This document shows, one piece after another, positions 12,801 through 23,100 of a stretch of DNA of 64,000 nt. The position numbers were made by a program, and so were the translations under genes. Within the stretch, counting starts at the first letter, position 1; every line of letters starts with the position of its first letter. Under the pieces are notes generated by a model, which was not told the origin of the DNA, did no database searches, and saw only the letters and a list, made by a program, of their open reading frames with translations. Source of the stretch: Acheta domesticus (taxonomy: Eukaryota > Arthropoda > Insecta > Orthoptera > Gryllidae). The stretch spans positions 149,048,277 through 149,112,276 of the forward strand of contig JAHLJT010000631.1 of assembly GCA_031308135.1 (NCBI GenBank), read 5' to 3'.

Positions 12801-13557
12801 TGGTTTTTACTGTATCAGGGCCACCAAATCATTTCGGCTTCTCTCCAAATGCAGTATTTTCACTGCCGAAATGTTTGCAATCTTTGAGGCCCTAAAATAC
12901 ATTGAATCAGCGACGTTGCGGCGAGTAGTTATCTGTTCCGATTCTCTCAGCTCTCTTCAAGCCGTCTCCCGTCCTTCGTCAGACTACCTGACCTTATCCG
13001 TTCAAAGCCTGATTCATCGTCTTCTGTCCCGCCGCTATGACCTGGTACTTAGTTGGGTCCCAGGCCACGTGAGTATAAGAGGGAATGAACTGGCCGACCA
13101 GGCGGCGAAATCAGCGACTCGTAAAACTCGTATCGACATCCCTTCTGTGCCATTGTCCGATGTTCAGGCTTTCTTGAAACGATCCGTGCTTAGAGCGTGG
13201 CAAACAGAGTGGCACAATAGCACTTTCAAACTAAGTGCGATAAAGAATTCTGTGTATCCCTGGCGCTCCTCATCACGGTCCTGTAGGCGCGAGGAAGTGA
13301 TTTTAACCCGTCTTCGTATCGGACACTGCCATTTCTCTCACGGCTTCATTCTTCGAAATGAAACTCGCCCCATCTGTGACTCGTGCAAGACTGTTCTTTC
13401 CGTGGAACACGTCCTGCTGTACTGTAGGAAATTTGTTGGCAGTCGACGAAGACATGACCTGGGCAACTCGCTACAAGTGGTGCTCGGGGAAGACGATTCT
13501 GCGCTCTCAAAACTTTTTTGTTTTTTGAGAGAAAGCAGAATATATAATTTTATTTGA
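9880..13557 (+). CDS. LINE ORF2: AP endonuclease, reverse transcriptase, RNase H
   Basis: A 1225-residue polyprotein that nicks target DNA and copies the element RNA in place. The N-terminal endonuclease shows the 'SWNLNGL' start, E33 in LQETH, 'GDFNAHNPLWG' (D131, N133) and 'SDHFP' (D206, H207). The reverse transcriptase has 'GPDQIHNQMLK', 'YRPISL', 'FFDIEKAYD', 'GVPQGS' and the catalytic 'FVDD' at 664-667. RNase H follows: 'YTDGSS' (D964), 'TAEMFAIFEAL', 'CSDSLSSL' and 'WVPGHVSIRGNELADQAA'. A cysteine/histidine motif starting near C1166 ends the protein. All catalytic residues seen are present and the frame is unbroken. The start is 9 bp after the ORF1 stop (TAATTTCTCATAATG), suggesting termination-reinitiation. 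No competing long frame exists on the other strand. Confidence 0.94.
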   Translation: MALSWNLNGLRAHSEELRLIISRHKPFIVCLQETHLLPHHPLSLRGFNIYRFDQDDGLRAHGGVAVLIRDSLFSEEHNVRTDLQTVCVRVHLPSFSFTVCSIYIPPGQVVSQEELEDVFSQLPAPFFIAGDFNAHNPLWGGTRTCPRGSILENIIDQQNLILLNSGNHTHFSMASNTFSLIDLALCSPSLSTMVEWTVLDDLHGSDHFPTLVHFNVPDLDVIYPPRWLFHRADWDTFSEKIIMPDHFSNNIDTLVAQFTDAVLRAATIAIPKSTCRPRRVPVPWWNADCATAVRDRKQALARLNRFPTASNLIDFKRKRARARLVIRESKTASWRAFISSLSCHTPPKVVWRKIRQIGGRFSPSSVPGLLINGNLITSPEKVVEELACHYENSSSSLHYSPSFLKTKSRMEKCRLDFSTCLEVDYNAPFSMDEFSCALTRGKDSAPGPDQIHNQMLKHLPEEARIFLLRIFNKIWMEHTFPRTWREAIIIPIPKEGKDRTKPSTYRPISLTSCICKLLERMVNTRLVWHLEQRNLLTPIQCGFRKNRSTMDHLVTLTTHISTAFVLRQHLVAIFFDIEKAYDTTWRYGILRTIHSWGLRGRLPLFLVAFLSSRYFRVCLGDRLSASHHLENGVPQGSILSVTLFAIAINSIASIIREPVKASLFVDDFAIFCSSKSIQVIERQLQLVLNKLQEWSDATGFKFSASKTSCMHFCRIYHLHNHPDLFLGSHLLPFVDSATFLGLTFDKSLTWRNHIRKLKSRCVSPLNLLRTLTGSSWGADRVSLLRLYRTLIRSILDYGCIVYGSASPSTLRPLNTIHNAGIRISTGAYRTSRIECLLAEAGEPSLSRRRDILLASYGAKVSGLVDHPCRRIIIHPKYESSYILRTSLPHPPGIRLRNLLRELNVELPTPVKPTSDGIPPWKLLLPSIDFRLSHLPKQTTSPLVYQKQFLEMRESYPDHLFLYTDGSSCSDAVACGFYCIRATKSFRLLSKCSIFTAEMFAIFEALKYIESATLRRVVICSDSLSSLQAVSRPSSDYLTLSVQSLIHRLLSRRYDLVLSWVPGHVSIRGNELADQAAKSATRKTRIDIPSVPLSDVQAFLKRSVLRAWQTEWHNSTFKLSAIKNSVYPWRSSSRSCRREEVILTRLRIGHCHFSHGFILRNETRPICDSCKTVLSVEHVLLYCRKFVGSRRRHDLGNSLQVVLGEDDSALSKLFCFLRESRIYNFI

Positions 13558-13837
13558 AAGAGAACAATGTTTTATGTTGTTTTTTGGCCCCTTTACAGCC
13601 AATTTTACGTTTTAAGATAAATTTTACGCGCCCTTTTTCTATTTTCCTTCTGCCATTTCTACAAGTATGCCTGAAACAGAATTCGAGCCTTCTTTTTAGC
13701 CAATTCGAGCCTGCTTTTAAACAGTGAGTAAGTTACATATGCAACACTGAATATTCTTTTCTCCAAATACTCTGGCATGGGCGCAAATGACCACAGCAGT
13801 CGAAGCGCCCTCTAAACCCTATTCAATCAATCAATCA
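13558..13837 (+). other. LINE 3' untranslated region and TCAA-repeat tail
   Basis: 280 bp after the ORF2 stop. It ends in 'attcaatcaatcaatc', a tetranucleotide tail rather than poly(A). The tail merges with the right target-site duplication, so the exact junction is ambiguous by a few bases. Confidence 0.75.
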
Positions 13838-13849
13838 ATCCAACATTAA
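13838..13849. repeat. LINE target-site duplication, right copy
   Basis: ATCCAACATTAA, identical to 7958-7969. Confidence 0.85.
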
Positions 13850-16800
13850 ATATCATTATATTAATAATTTTTTATTTAAATACCTTTTATCTTAGTATAT
13901 ATTGTTCTGTAGACTTAATACAAAGACTAGAATTAAACATTGTAGTTCTCATAATCCTATTATTTACAAAGATCCCATATCAATAAGAAACTTATATAGT
14001 TTCCGATATGATTTCAGTAGTATACCTTCCCCTTTGCTGCTCTAACACGCAAACAATGAGGTCTCAAAAATGAGATCTCTAAAGAAAGAGAACTTCAAGG
14101 AGACGAATTGCATTTTGACTTTAAAAATATGAAGGATTTGTCTAGAAACGTATCTTAATATTCATGTAAAATACACTTTCTATTCTTCGCCGTGTTTTCT
14201 GGATCCAGTGTGACGGAATTGTCCCCTCTATGCACCGTACTAATAGCACAAATTGTTTCGAATCCTGCGTTTTTCTCCAGAACGAAAGACCTCTTTTTCT
14301 TTAGCGGATCCCCCTATTGACCCTCGAAGCAACTGCTGATTGGGTAATTTCAAAGCTACCAGAAAGTGTCAGGGAAGATGTTTACAAAAATTTAATTGTA
14401 GTGCTTACGGAAAAATGAGGCAATATAGTTATTCAACTTTTTGAGTATCAAACAATTGCTTCGATATGCCTATAGATCCTGCAGCTTCACAATCAAATTG
14501 ATGTATAACTTGTTTTACAAAATCAAAATTTTGAGTATTGTAGCTTATAGCGTCGATCCAGATGCCCCATCTCGTTAATCCTTTTTACTTTCCCGTATAC
14601 GTACGTATACACGGAGTGATATACGTAGTATAGGGAAAGTTATGTAATGCTGCGCGAAAAAATTGCCAATTTTCGGCGGAAAAAAATTAATTGCCGGGCC
14701 GTGAAAACAAATAAGTGGATAAAACCAGTTGCTAAATTAAGAAAAAAATCCTCTATCTCGTGGTGTGGTCAAAATCCATGATTTGTTGCTTCTTTATACT
14801 TAAAAATCGATTGACGGCATTCCGTCCGTCTGTCCGTCTGTGGTCAACGCTAGCGCCTAAACCGTTCAGTCGATTTTCTTCAAAATTGATATTCCCCAGT
14901 CGATCTGATTCTAGTCGAAGCTTTGTGATTTTGAAAAAGATTTTTTAAAATTTGGGGGTACTTTATATGAAGCCCCCCGGATATTTTCAACATTTTCTCA
15001 AAAACGGCTCCAAAGTTTTTCTTTAAATTTCTTGTATGAATAGAGGAAAATACACTTTTTAACATGGCATAGGTCCGATTTTCACGTACAGCTCTGAATT
15101 TTCGAAAATTGTGAAAGTTTGAATTGATTTCGGCGTCTTTCTCCAACTACAAAATTGAAGATAGAGATTTTTTCTTCAAATAAAATTTGTTCTTCATATT
15201 AGGTTCTTTAATAAAGGTCATGTAAATGTTTTTCACAATTTTGGTAGTTTTCGTGCAATATTGCGTGCAATATGTGAAATTTTAAAAAATTACAAAAACA
15301 AAATTTTCTCAAAAACGGCTCCAAATTTTTTCTTTAAACTTTTGGTAGGGATAGTGGTAAATGTACTCTATCAATGACATAAAAGCCATTTTGGTCTATC
15401 GGTTGGTTTTTTCAAAAATTACCAAAATGTAAATTTTTTTACTTGTCTCTCACATCGTTAATATTTACATTATCGACGATTTTTTTACATTATTATATTT
15501 ACGAGTATATATGCTTTAAATAATGTCCAGTAAAGTTAACACTACCGATTTCTGTGAAAAGTAGCTCAAATTTCGGCATTTTCAGAAATGCTCAAACGTC
15601 ATTTTCTCGTATATGGCTGCAATTTTTTTCTTGAAACTTTTGTAACGGATAGTGCTAATTACACTCATTAGTATAGCGTGAAGTTTATTTTGAGTTTTTT
15701 TGTTTTTTTTTTAAAAAAATTATATAAATGTAAATGTTTTGAAAGATCTCTCACATCTTTAATATGCACATTATCCGCAATTTGTAAAGATTATTATATT
15801 AGTGAGTGTAAATGCTTCAAATAACTTCAAATAAAGTAATTTGAAAACTCAAAAATTTTCTGTGAAAATGAGCTTCAAATTTAGCATTTTTAGTCGTGCT
15901 AAAACGCTATTTTCTCTTAAACGGACATAATTTTTAAAAGAAAATTGCCATTTACGGCTAGGTTTTTGTGTTCTTTAATATTCTAAAATTAATGTTTCTG
16001 TTCTACCAATAGGCAACCGAAAAATTAAGAAAATGACAAAAAATGTACTTTTGGCGATGATAGATGGTAGCTGGAAGAAAGAGCATGTGGCAATTCCGAA
16101 TAGCTAGCGAAGACGCAGGAAAATTGAAAACTAATACGGGAAAGTCTGTGCCATTCTGTAGCACCACTAGTTTGTATTGGAAATCAATGATTCAACTTTA
16201 TCAAACTGAGATCTAATCAGTTCTGCAAATGCAACGCACGCACAAGATAGGTTAGAAGTAGTAATTTTGGAACAATACCTGCAGGGCTTCTGCTGCCTTG
16301 CACATGTACGGGCAGGCGCTGCACTAGTACCGGAAGGAAAACATTATGTTTAACTTCATTAGGCCACAAAAATCCCGTTGTATTGTTAAAAAGTTTTGTA
16401 ATAATTTGATGGTTGCATTTGGGTAACACTTCACAAGTTAACAAAACAAGACATACACTTTTAAACGTTCATGAATCACTATCACAACCTTGCCAATACA
16501 ATTTCCTTGCACATCAGTTCCACAGCGAGATTTTACTTCAGATTTTTGGTCCAAAGAGATAACTTACGAACAACAACAACTTCACAACAACAATTATTCA
16601 ACAACAAATTTCAACAGCCCTCCTTGAGCGTGTAGTTTCTTGTGAAGGGTATCAAGGTCAAAGGGGACCTCTAAAATATGCGAAGTGGGTGCGCGATAAC
16701 GCCTACTAAAGATATCATTTTCACAAATTTCAAACTTCCTTTCTGTTCTCCGCGATACTCGCGCTGGAAACTAACAGAACAGAATCTATGGATTGCATCG

Positions 16801-17174
16801 TCGCCTTCCCCTTTTACTTCCAATATCGTTGGCATTGAAGGCTACACTCATTTCAGTGCGTAATAATAGTTTCATTTTAGTGAGGGGGCTACAGAAAAAA
16901 AAGCTTGACAATGCTGAATTGTTTGTTTGGATGATTCCTTATCAAAAACAGATAGAAAAAGTAAAGAATTATTTTTTTAAATGCAGGATAGTAGAAAAAA
17001 TAAGTAATATGTAAAAATATGTTCATTTGTGTAAAATATGTAAATATATGTAATTTCGGGCAAAATATGTAAATATATGTATTAAAAACTTAACGATTTT
17101 GGCCACTAACCGATGTAAAACGTGAACATATCGTTGATTTGACTTGATAGAGTTGCCTTAGAAAAATATGTAAT
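13850..17174. other. interior of the TIR element, no recognisable gene
   Basis: AT-rich, without a credible long reading frame. It contains a 16-bp perfect palindrome (GTATACGTACGTATAC, 14595-14610), a short (CCGT/CTGT)n-like run near 14820-14842, and a degenerate tandem repeat (14991 to about 15960). A mixed-composition stretch at 16200-16870 has only short frames (75 aa minus at 16217-16444; 61 aa plus at 16678-16863), which I do not regard as genes. Confidence 0.5.
14991..15960 (+). repeat. degenerate tandem repeat, about 300-311 bp period
   Basis: The block 'attttctcaaaaacggctcc' and its neighbours recur at 14992, 15303, 15601 and 15909, decaying from left to right. Each copy is followed by 'tttcttgaaacttttg'-like and 'ggatagtgg..aat.cactc'-like sequence. 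It lies inside the TIR element and is unrelated to the main satellite. Confidence 0.65.
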
Positions 17175-17193
17175 TACATAATTATCCGGGCCC
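17175..17193 (-). repeat. right terminal inverted repeat
   Basis: Reverse complement of the left terminus, 19 of 19 bases. It is followed by satellite 'cagttatgac'. Confidence 0.8.
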
Positions 17194-20100
17194 CAGTTAT
17201 GACAAATTGATTTGTGTAAAGGTTTGATATATTTTACGTAAATTATTTTCAATGTAGGATTTTGTATGTGTAAAACTCTTACCACTACTTACCTATGACT
17301 ACCCGTACACCAACTACTTTATACCAAGCTACCTGTCAAAAGTGACAATAAATGTGAAAGCACTATAAGAAACGTAAAATTCGACAAAGACAATTCTCTT
17401 GAGGAAGTGTTGACAAATATTTCTGGCATTAACATTGCTGCACGACCTCGCGAAATTTTAACTTTCAACGAAATTTCAGAAGTACAAGAAATGTCTAAAA
17501 ACGTTTACAGACATCTCCGATGCCCTCACCAAACTGTATGACCAGTTTCATGAGAGAAACACTCTTCGTGAGTGCAAGATCAGATAGGTAAAAGAAGTAT
17601 TGAACTCAGTTTCTTGAAATAGTTTTTTTAGCCGTTTCAGTCGCTAATAAAGCGTTTTTCGATATCTGAGAAGATTTCCTAATAAATGTACAATGTTTTG
17701 GTATTGGAGTTCTTTTCTTCGAACAATCATAAGAAACGGTCTATTAGCAAAGTATTTAGTCTTCACTAGCGATTATATGTAATGTCTTAACTGAAATTTT
17801 TCTCCTGAGAACAATTCAGAAACTTGTAAAAATTCTGGAAAATTTAAATTAATTTTTTTTAGAAATTATTTTTTTTCCGAATTCTGGTTCTAAGAGTAGG
17901 TTCAGGATCCATCAAAATGGTTACGACAAATGAATTTGTTTAAAGGTGTGAAATATTTTACTTAAATAATTTTCTATGCAGGCTCTTTTAAGTGTAAAAC
18001 TCCTAACTCTACGTACCTTATGACTACTCCTACACCAACTGCTTTATAACAAACTACCTGTCGAGAGTGAACATCCACGTGAAAGCACTATAAGAATCGT
18101 AAAATGCAACAAAGACAATTCTCTTGAGGAAGTGTTGACAAATATTTCTGGTATTAAGAATCTGCACGACCTCGCGAAATTTTAACTTTCAACGAAATAT
18201 CAGAAGTAAAAGAAATGTCTAAAAACGTTTACAGACATCTCCGATGCCCTCACCAAACTGTGCGACCAGTTTCATGAAAGAAACTCTCTTCGTGAGTGCA
18301 AGATCAGATAGGTTTGAGGTCCTGACCTCAGTTTCTTGAAGTAGTGTTTTTAGCCGTTTCAGCGCTAATAATGCGTTTTTTCCAAATCTCAGAAGATTTG
18401 CTAATAAAAGCACAATGTTTTGGTATTGCAGATCTTCTATTCGAATAATCTTGCTTTCGATCTTCTCTTCGAATATAAGAACCGGACTTTTAAATAAGTA
18501 TTTAGTCTTCACTAGCGATTTTATGTAATGTCATAAATAAAAAATTTCTCCTTAGAACAATACAGAAAGAATTTAAATTCTGCAAAATTTAAATATATTT
18601 TTTTTTGTAATTTTTTTTCTCTAAATTCAGATTCTAAAAGCAGGTTCAGGATCCTTCAAAATGGTTATGACAAAATAGTTTTTGTAAAGGTTTGATATAT
18701 TTTATCTTAATTATTTTCTATGTGAGCTTTGTAGGTGTAAGACTCTTACCTCTACTTACACTATGACTACTCCTACACCAACTGCTTTTAACCAAACTAC
18801 CTGTCAAAAGTGAACATCCATGTGAAAGCACTATAAGAAACGTAAAATACAATAAAGACAATTCTTATGAGGAAGTGTTGACGAATATTTCTGGTATTAA
18901 CATTGCTGCACGACCTCGCGAAATATAAACTTTCAACGAAATATCAGATGTAAAACAAATGTCTAAAAACGTTTACAGAGATCTCCGATGACCTCACCAA
19001 AGTGTGCGACCAGTTTCATGAGTGAAACTCTCTTCGGGAGTGCAAGAGCAGATAGGTAAAAGAAGGACTGACCTCAGTTTCGTGAAGTTGTGTTTTTAGC
19101 CGTTTCAGTTGCTAATAATGCGTTTTTCGATATCTCAGAAGATTTCCTTATAAATGCACAATGTTTTGGTATTGGAGTTCTTTTCTTCGAACAATTATAA
19201 GAAACGGACTTTTAGCAAATTATTTAGTCTTAACTAGCGATTATATGTAATGTCATAACTGAAATATTTCTCCTGAGAACAATTCAGAAACCTGTAAAAA
19301 TTCTGGAAAATTTAAATTAATTTTTTTTAGAAATTATTTTTTTTCCAAATTCTGGTTCTAAGAGTAGGTTCAGTATCCTTAAAAATGGTTACGACAAATT
19401 AGTTGTTTAAAGGTGTGAAATATTTTACTTAAATAACTTTCTATGCAGGCTTATCTAATTGTAAAACTCAACACTACGTTCTCTAAGACTACTTCTACAC
19501 CAAGTGCTTTATACCAAAATACCTGTCAAAAGTGAAGATACATGTGAAAGCACTATAAGAATTGTAAAATTCAACAAAGACAAATCTGTTGAGGTATTGT
19601 TGTTGAATATTACTGGTATTAACATTGCTGCACGACCTCGCGAAATTTTAACTTTCAAATAAATATCAGAAGTAAAAGGAAAGTATAAAAACGTTGACAG
19701 ACATCTCTGAAGCTTTCAACTAACTGTGCGTCCTGTTTCATGAGTGAAACTCTCTTCGTAAGTGCAAGATCAGATAGGTTAAAGAAGTACTGACCTCAGT
19801 TTCTTGAAGTAGTGTTTTTAGCCGTTTCAGTTTCTAATAATGCGTTTTTTCGATATCTCAGAAGATTTCCTAATAAATGCACAATGTTTTGGTATTGGAG
19901 ATCTTCTCTTCGAACAATTATAAGAAACGGACTTTTAGAAAAGTATTTAATATTCACTAGCGATTTTATGTAATATCATAACTGATAAGTTTCTCCTGAG
20001 AAATATTCAGAAAGAATTTCAAATTCTGCAAAATTTAAATATATTTTTTTAGTAATTTTTTTTCTTCTAAACTCAGTTTCTAAAAGCAGGTTTAGGATCC

Positions 20101-23100
20101 TTCAAAATGGTTATGACCAGTTACTTTTTGTAAAGGTTTGATATATCTTATCTTAATTATTTTCTATGTGAGAATTTGTAGGTGTAAAACTCTTACCTCT
20201 ACTTACACTATGACTACTCCTACACCAACTGCTTGAAACCAAACTACATGTCAAAAGTGAACATCCATGTGAAAGCACTACAAGAAAAGTAAAATTCAAC
20301 AAAGACATTTCTCTTGGAGAAGTGTTGACAAATATTTCTGGTATTAACAATCTGCACGACCTCGCGAATTTTTAACTTTCTACGAAATATCAGAAGTAAA
20401 AGAAATGTCTAAAGACGTTTACAGACATCTCCGATGCCCTCACCAAACTGTGCGACCAGTTTCATGAGTGAAACTATTCGGGAGTGCAAGAGCAGATAGG
20501 TAAAAGAAGTACTAACCTCAGTTTCTTGAAGTATAGTTTTTAGCCGTTTCAGCCGCTAATAATGCGTTTTTCGATATCTCAGAAGATTTCCTTATAAATA
20601 CACCATGTTTTAGTATTGGAGATCTTCTCTTCGAACAATTAAAAGAAACAGACTTTTAGCAAAGTATTTAGTCTTCACTAGCCATTATATGTAATGCCGT
20701 AACTGAAATTTTCCTCCTGAGAACAATTTAGAAAGAATTTAAAATTCTGCAAAATATAAATATATTTTTTTTAGTAATTTTTTTTTCTAAATTCAGTTTC
20801 TAAAAGCAGGTTCAGGATCCTTCAGAATGGTTATTACAAATTAATTTTTGTAAAGGTTTGATATATTTTATCTTAATTATTTTCTATGTGGGCTTTTGTA
20901 GGTGTAAAACTCTTACCTCCACTTACACTATGACTACTCCTACACCAACTGCTTTAAACCAAACTACATGTCAAAAGTGAACATCCATGTGAAAGCACTA
21001 CAAGAAAAGTAAAATTCAACAAAGACATTTCTCTTGGAGAAGTGTTGACAAATATTTCCGGTATTAACAACCCGCACCACCTCGCGAATTTTTAACTTTC
21101 AACGAAATATCAGAAGTAAAAGAAATGTCTAAAGACGTTTACAGACATCTCCGATGCCCTCACCAAACTGTGCGACCAGTTTCATGAGAGAAACTCTCTT
21201 CGTGAGTGCAAGATCGGATTGGTAAAAGAAGTATTTAACTCAGTTTTCTTGAAATAGTGTTTTTGGCCGTTTCAGCAGCTAATAATGCGTTTTTCGATAT
21301 CTCAGAAATTTTCTTAATAAATGCACAATGTTTTGGTATTGGAAATCTTCTCTTCGAACAATCATTGTAAACGGACTTTTAGCAAAGTATTTAGGCTTCA
21401 CTCGCGCTTTTATCTAATGTCATGACTGAAAATATTCTCCTGAGGATAGTCCAGAAACCTGTAAAAATTCTAGAAAAATTAAATTAATTTTTTTAGAAAT
21501 TATTTTTGTTTCGGATTTCAGGCTCTAAAAGTGGGTTCAGGATCTTTCAAAATGGTTATGACAGATGAATTTGTGTATAGAATTGAAATATTTTACTTGA
21601 AATTTAGTTCTATGCAGGCTTTTATAGCTGAAAAACTCTTATTGCAAAGTTTTCAATGACTACACTTACACCAACTGCTTTATATCAAACTACCTGTCAA
21701 AAGTGAACATTCATGTGAAGGCACTATAAGAAACGTAAAATTCAACAAAGACAATTCTCTAGAGGAGTTGTGTGACGAATGTTTCTGCAATAAACAATGG
21801 TGCACGATCTTGAAAAATTTTAACTTTTATAGATATATCAGAACGTATAAAAAAAATCTAAAAAGGTTTACACAAAACTCTGACGCCTGCACCTGTTAAT
21901 GCATGCAGTTTCATAAGTGGAACTCTCTTCATGAGTGCAAGATCATATTAGTAAATAAAATATTTACCTTAGTTTTCTTAAAATAGTGTTTTTAGCCTTT
22001 TCAGCAGCTAATAATGCGTTTTTCGATATCTCAGAAGTTTTCTTAATAAATGCACAATGTTTTGGTATTGGAAATCTTCTCTTCGAACAATCATTGTAAA
22101 CGGACTTTTAGCAAAGTATTTAGGCTTCAGTAGCGCTTTTATCTAATGTCATTACTGAAAATTTTCTCCTGAGAACAATATAGAAAACAGTAAAAATTCT
22201 GGAAAAATTAAATTAATTTTTTTAAGAAATTGTTTTTTGTTTCTAAATTCAGGCTCTAAAAGTGGATTCAGGATCTTTTAAAATGATTCTGACAAATGAA
22301 TTTGTGTATAGGTGTGCCTTATTTTACTTGAAATTTTGTTCTATGCTGGCTTTTATAGGTGTAAAACTCTTAAATCAAAGTTTCCTATGACTACACTTAC
22401 ACCAACTGCTTTATACCAAACTACCTGTCAAAAGTGAACATCCATGTGAAAGCACTGTAAGAAACGCAAAATTCAACAAAGACAATTCTCTTGAAGAAGT
22501 GTGTGACGAATGTTTCTGCAATCAACAATGGAGCACGATCTTGAGAAATTTTAACTTTTATAGATATATCAGAACATATAAGAAATGTCTAAAAAGGTTT
22601 ACAGAAAACTCTGATGCCTGCACCTGTTCATGCATACAGTTTCATAAGTGGATCTCTCTTCATGAGTGCAAGATCACATTAGTAAATGAAGTATTTAACT
22701 CAGTTTTCTTGAAATAGTGTTTTTAGCAGTTTCAGAAGCTAATAATGCGTTTTTCGATATCTCAGTAGTTTTCTTAATAAATGCACAATATTTTGGTATT
22801 GGATATCTTCTCTTCGAACAATCATTGTAAAAGGACTTTTAGCAAAGCATTTAGGCTTCACTAGCGCTTTGATCTAATGTCATGACTGAAAATTTTCTCC
22901 TGAGAACAATCCAGAATTCTGTAAAATTTCTGGAAAAAATGAATTAATTTTTTTAGAAAAAATTTTTTTTTCTAATTTCAGGCTCTAAAAGTGGGTTCAG
23001 GATCTTTCAAAATGTTTATGACAAATGAATTTGTATATAGGATTGAAAAATTTTACTTGAAATTTAGTTCGATGCAGGCTTTCATAGGTGTAAAACTCTT

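Larger units (their letters stand above)
7970..13837 (+). mobile_element. full-length I-like LINE
   Basis: A complete non-LTR retrotransposon of about 5.87 kb: a 5' UTR (7970-8535), two intact open reading frames, and a short 3' UTR (13558-13837) ending in a (TCAA)n-type tail. A 12-bp duplication frames it. ORF1 has retroviral-type zinc knuckles; ORF2 has AP endonuclease, reverse transcriptase and RNase H domains. That combination is characteristic of the I group (I/Nimb and relatives). Intact frames and a perfect duplication indicate a recent insertion. Confidence 0.9.
7867..17193. mobile_element. element bounded by 19-bp terminal inverted repeats
   Basis: The sequence GGGCCCGGATAATTATGTA at 7867-7885 is repeated exactly, inverted, at 17175-17193. 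Both ends carry subterminal copies of a short 'atatgta' motif (around 7900-7950 and 17010-17090), as in many DNA transposons. Without the 5.9-kb LINE inserted in it, the element is about 3.4 kb. No transposase is recognisable, so it is likely a non-autonomous or decayed DNA transposon. The GC-rich terminus followed by AT-rich subterminal repeats suggests hAT-like, but no 8-bp duplication is visible. The flanking satellite reverses orientation across it, so this is not a simple insertion. Confidence 0.6.

Noticed and set aside
14819..14842. Short (CCGT/CTGT) run
   Set aside because: Too short and irregular to be more than an incidental low-complexity stretch, though similar runs occur in insect repeats.
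16217..17014. Short frames of 61-75 codons inside the TIR element
   Set aside because: No domain, no transposase motif, and they overlap subterminal AT-rich sequence.
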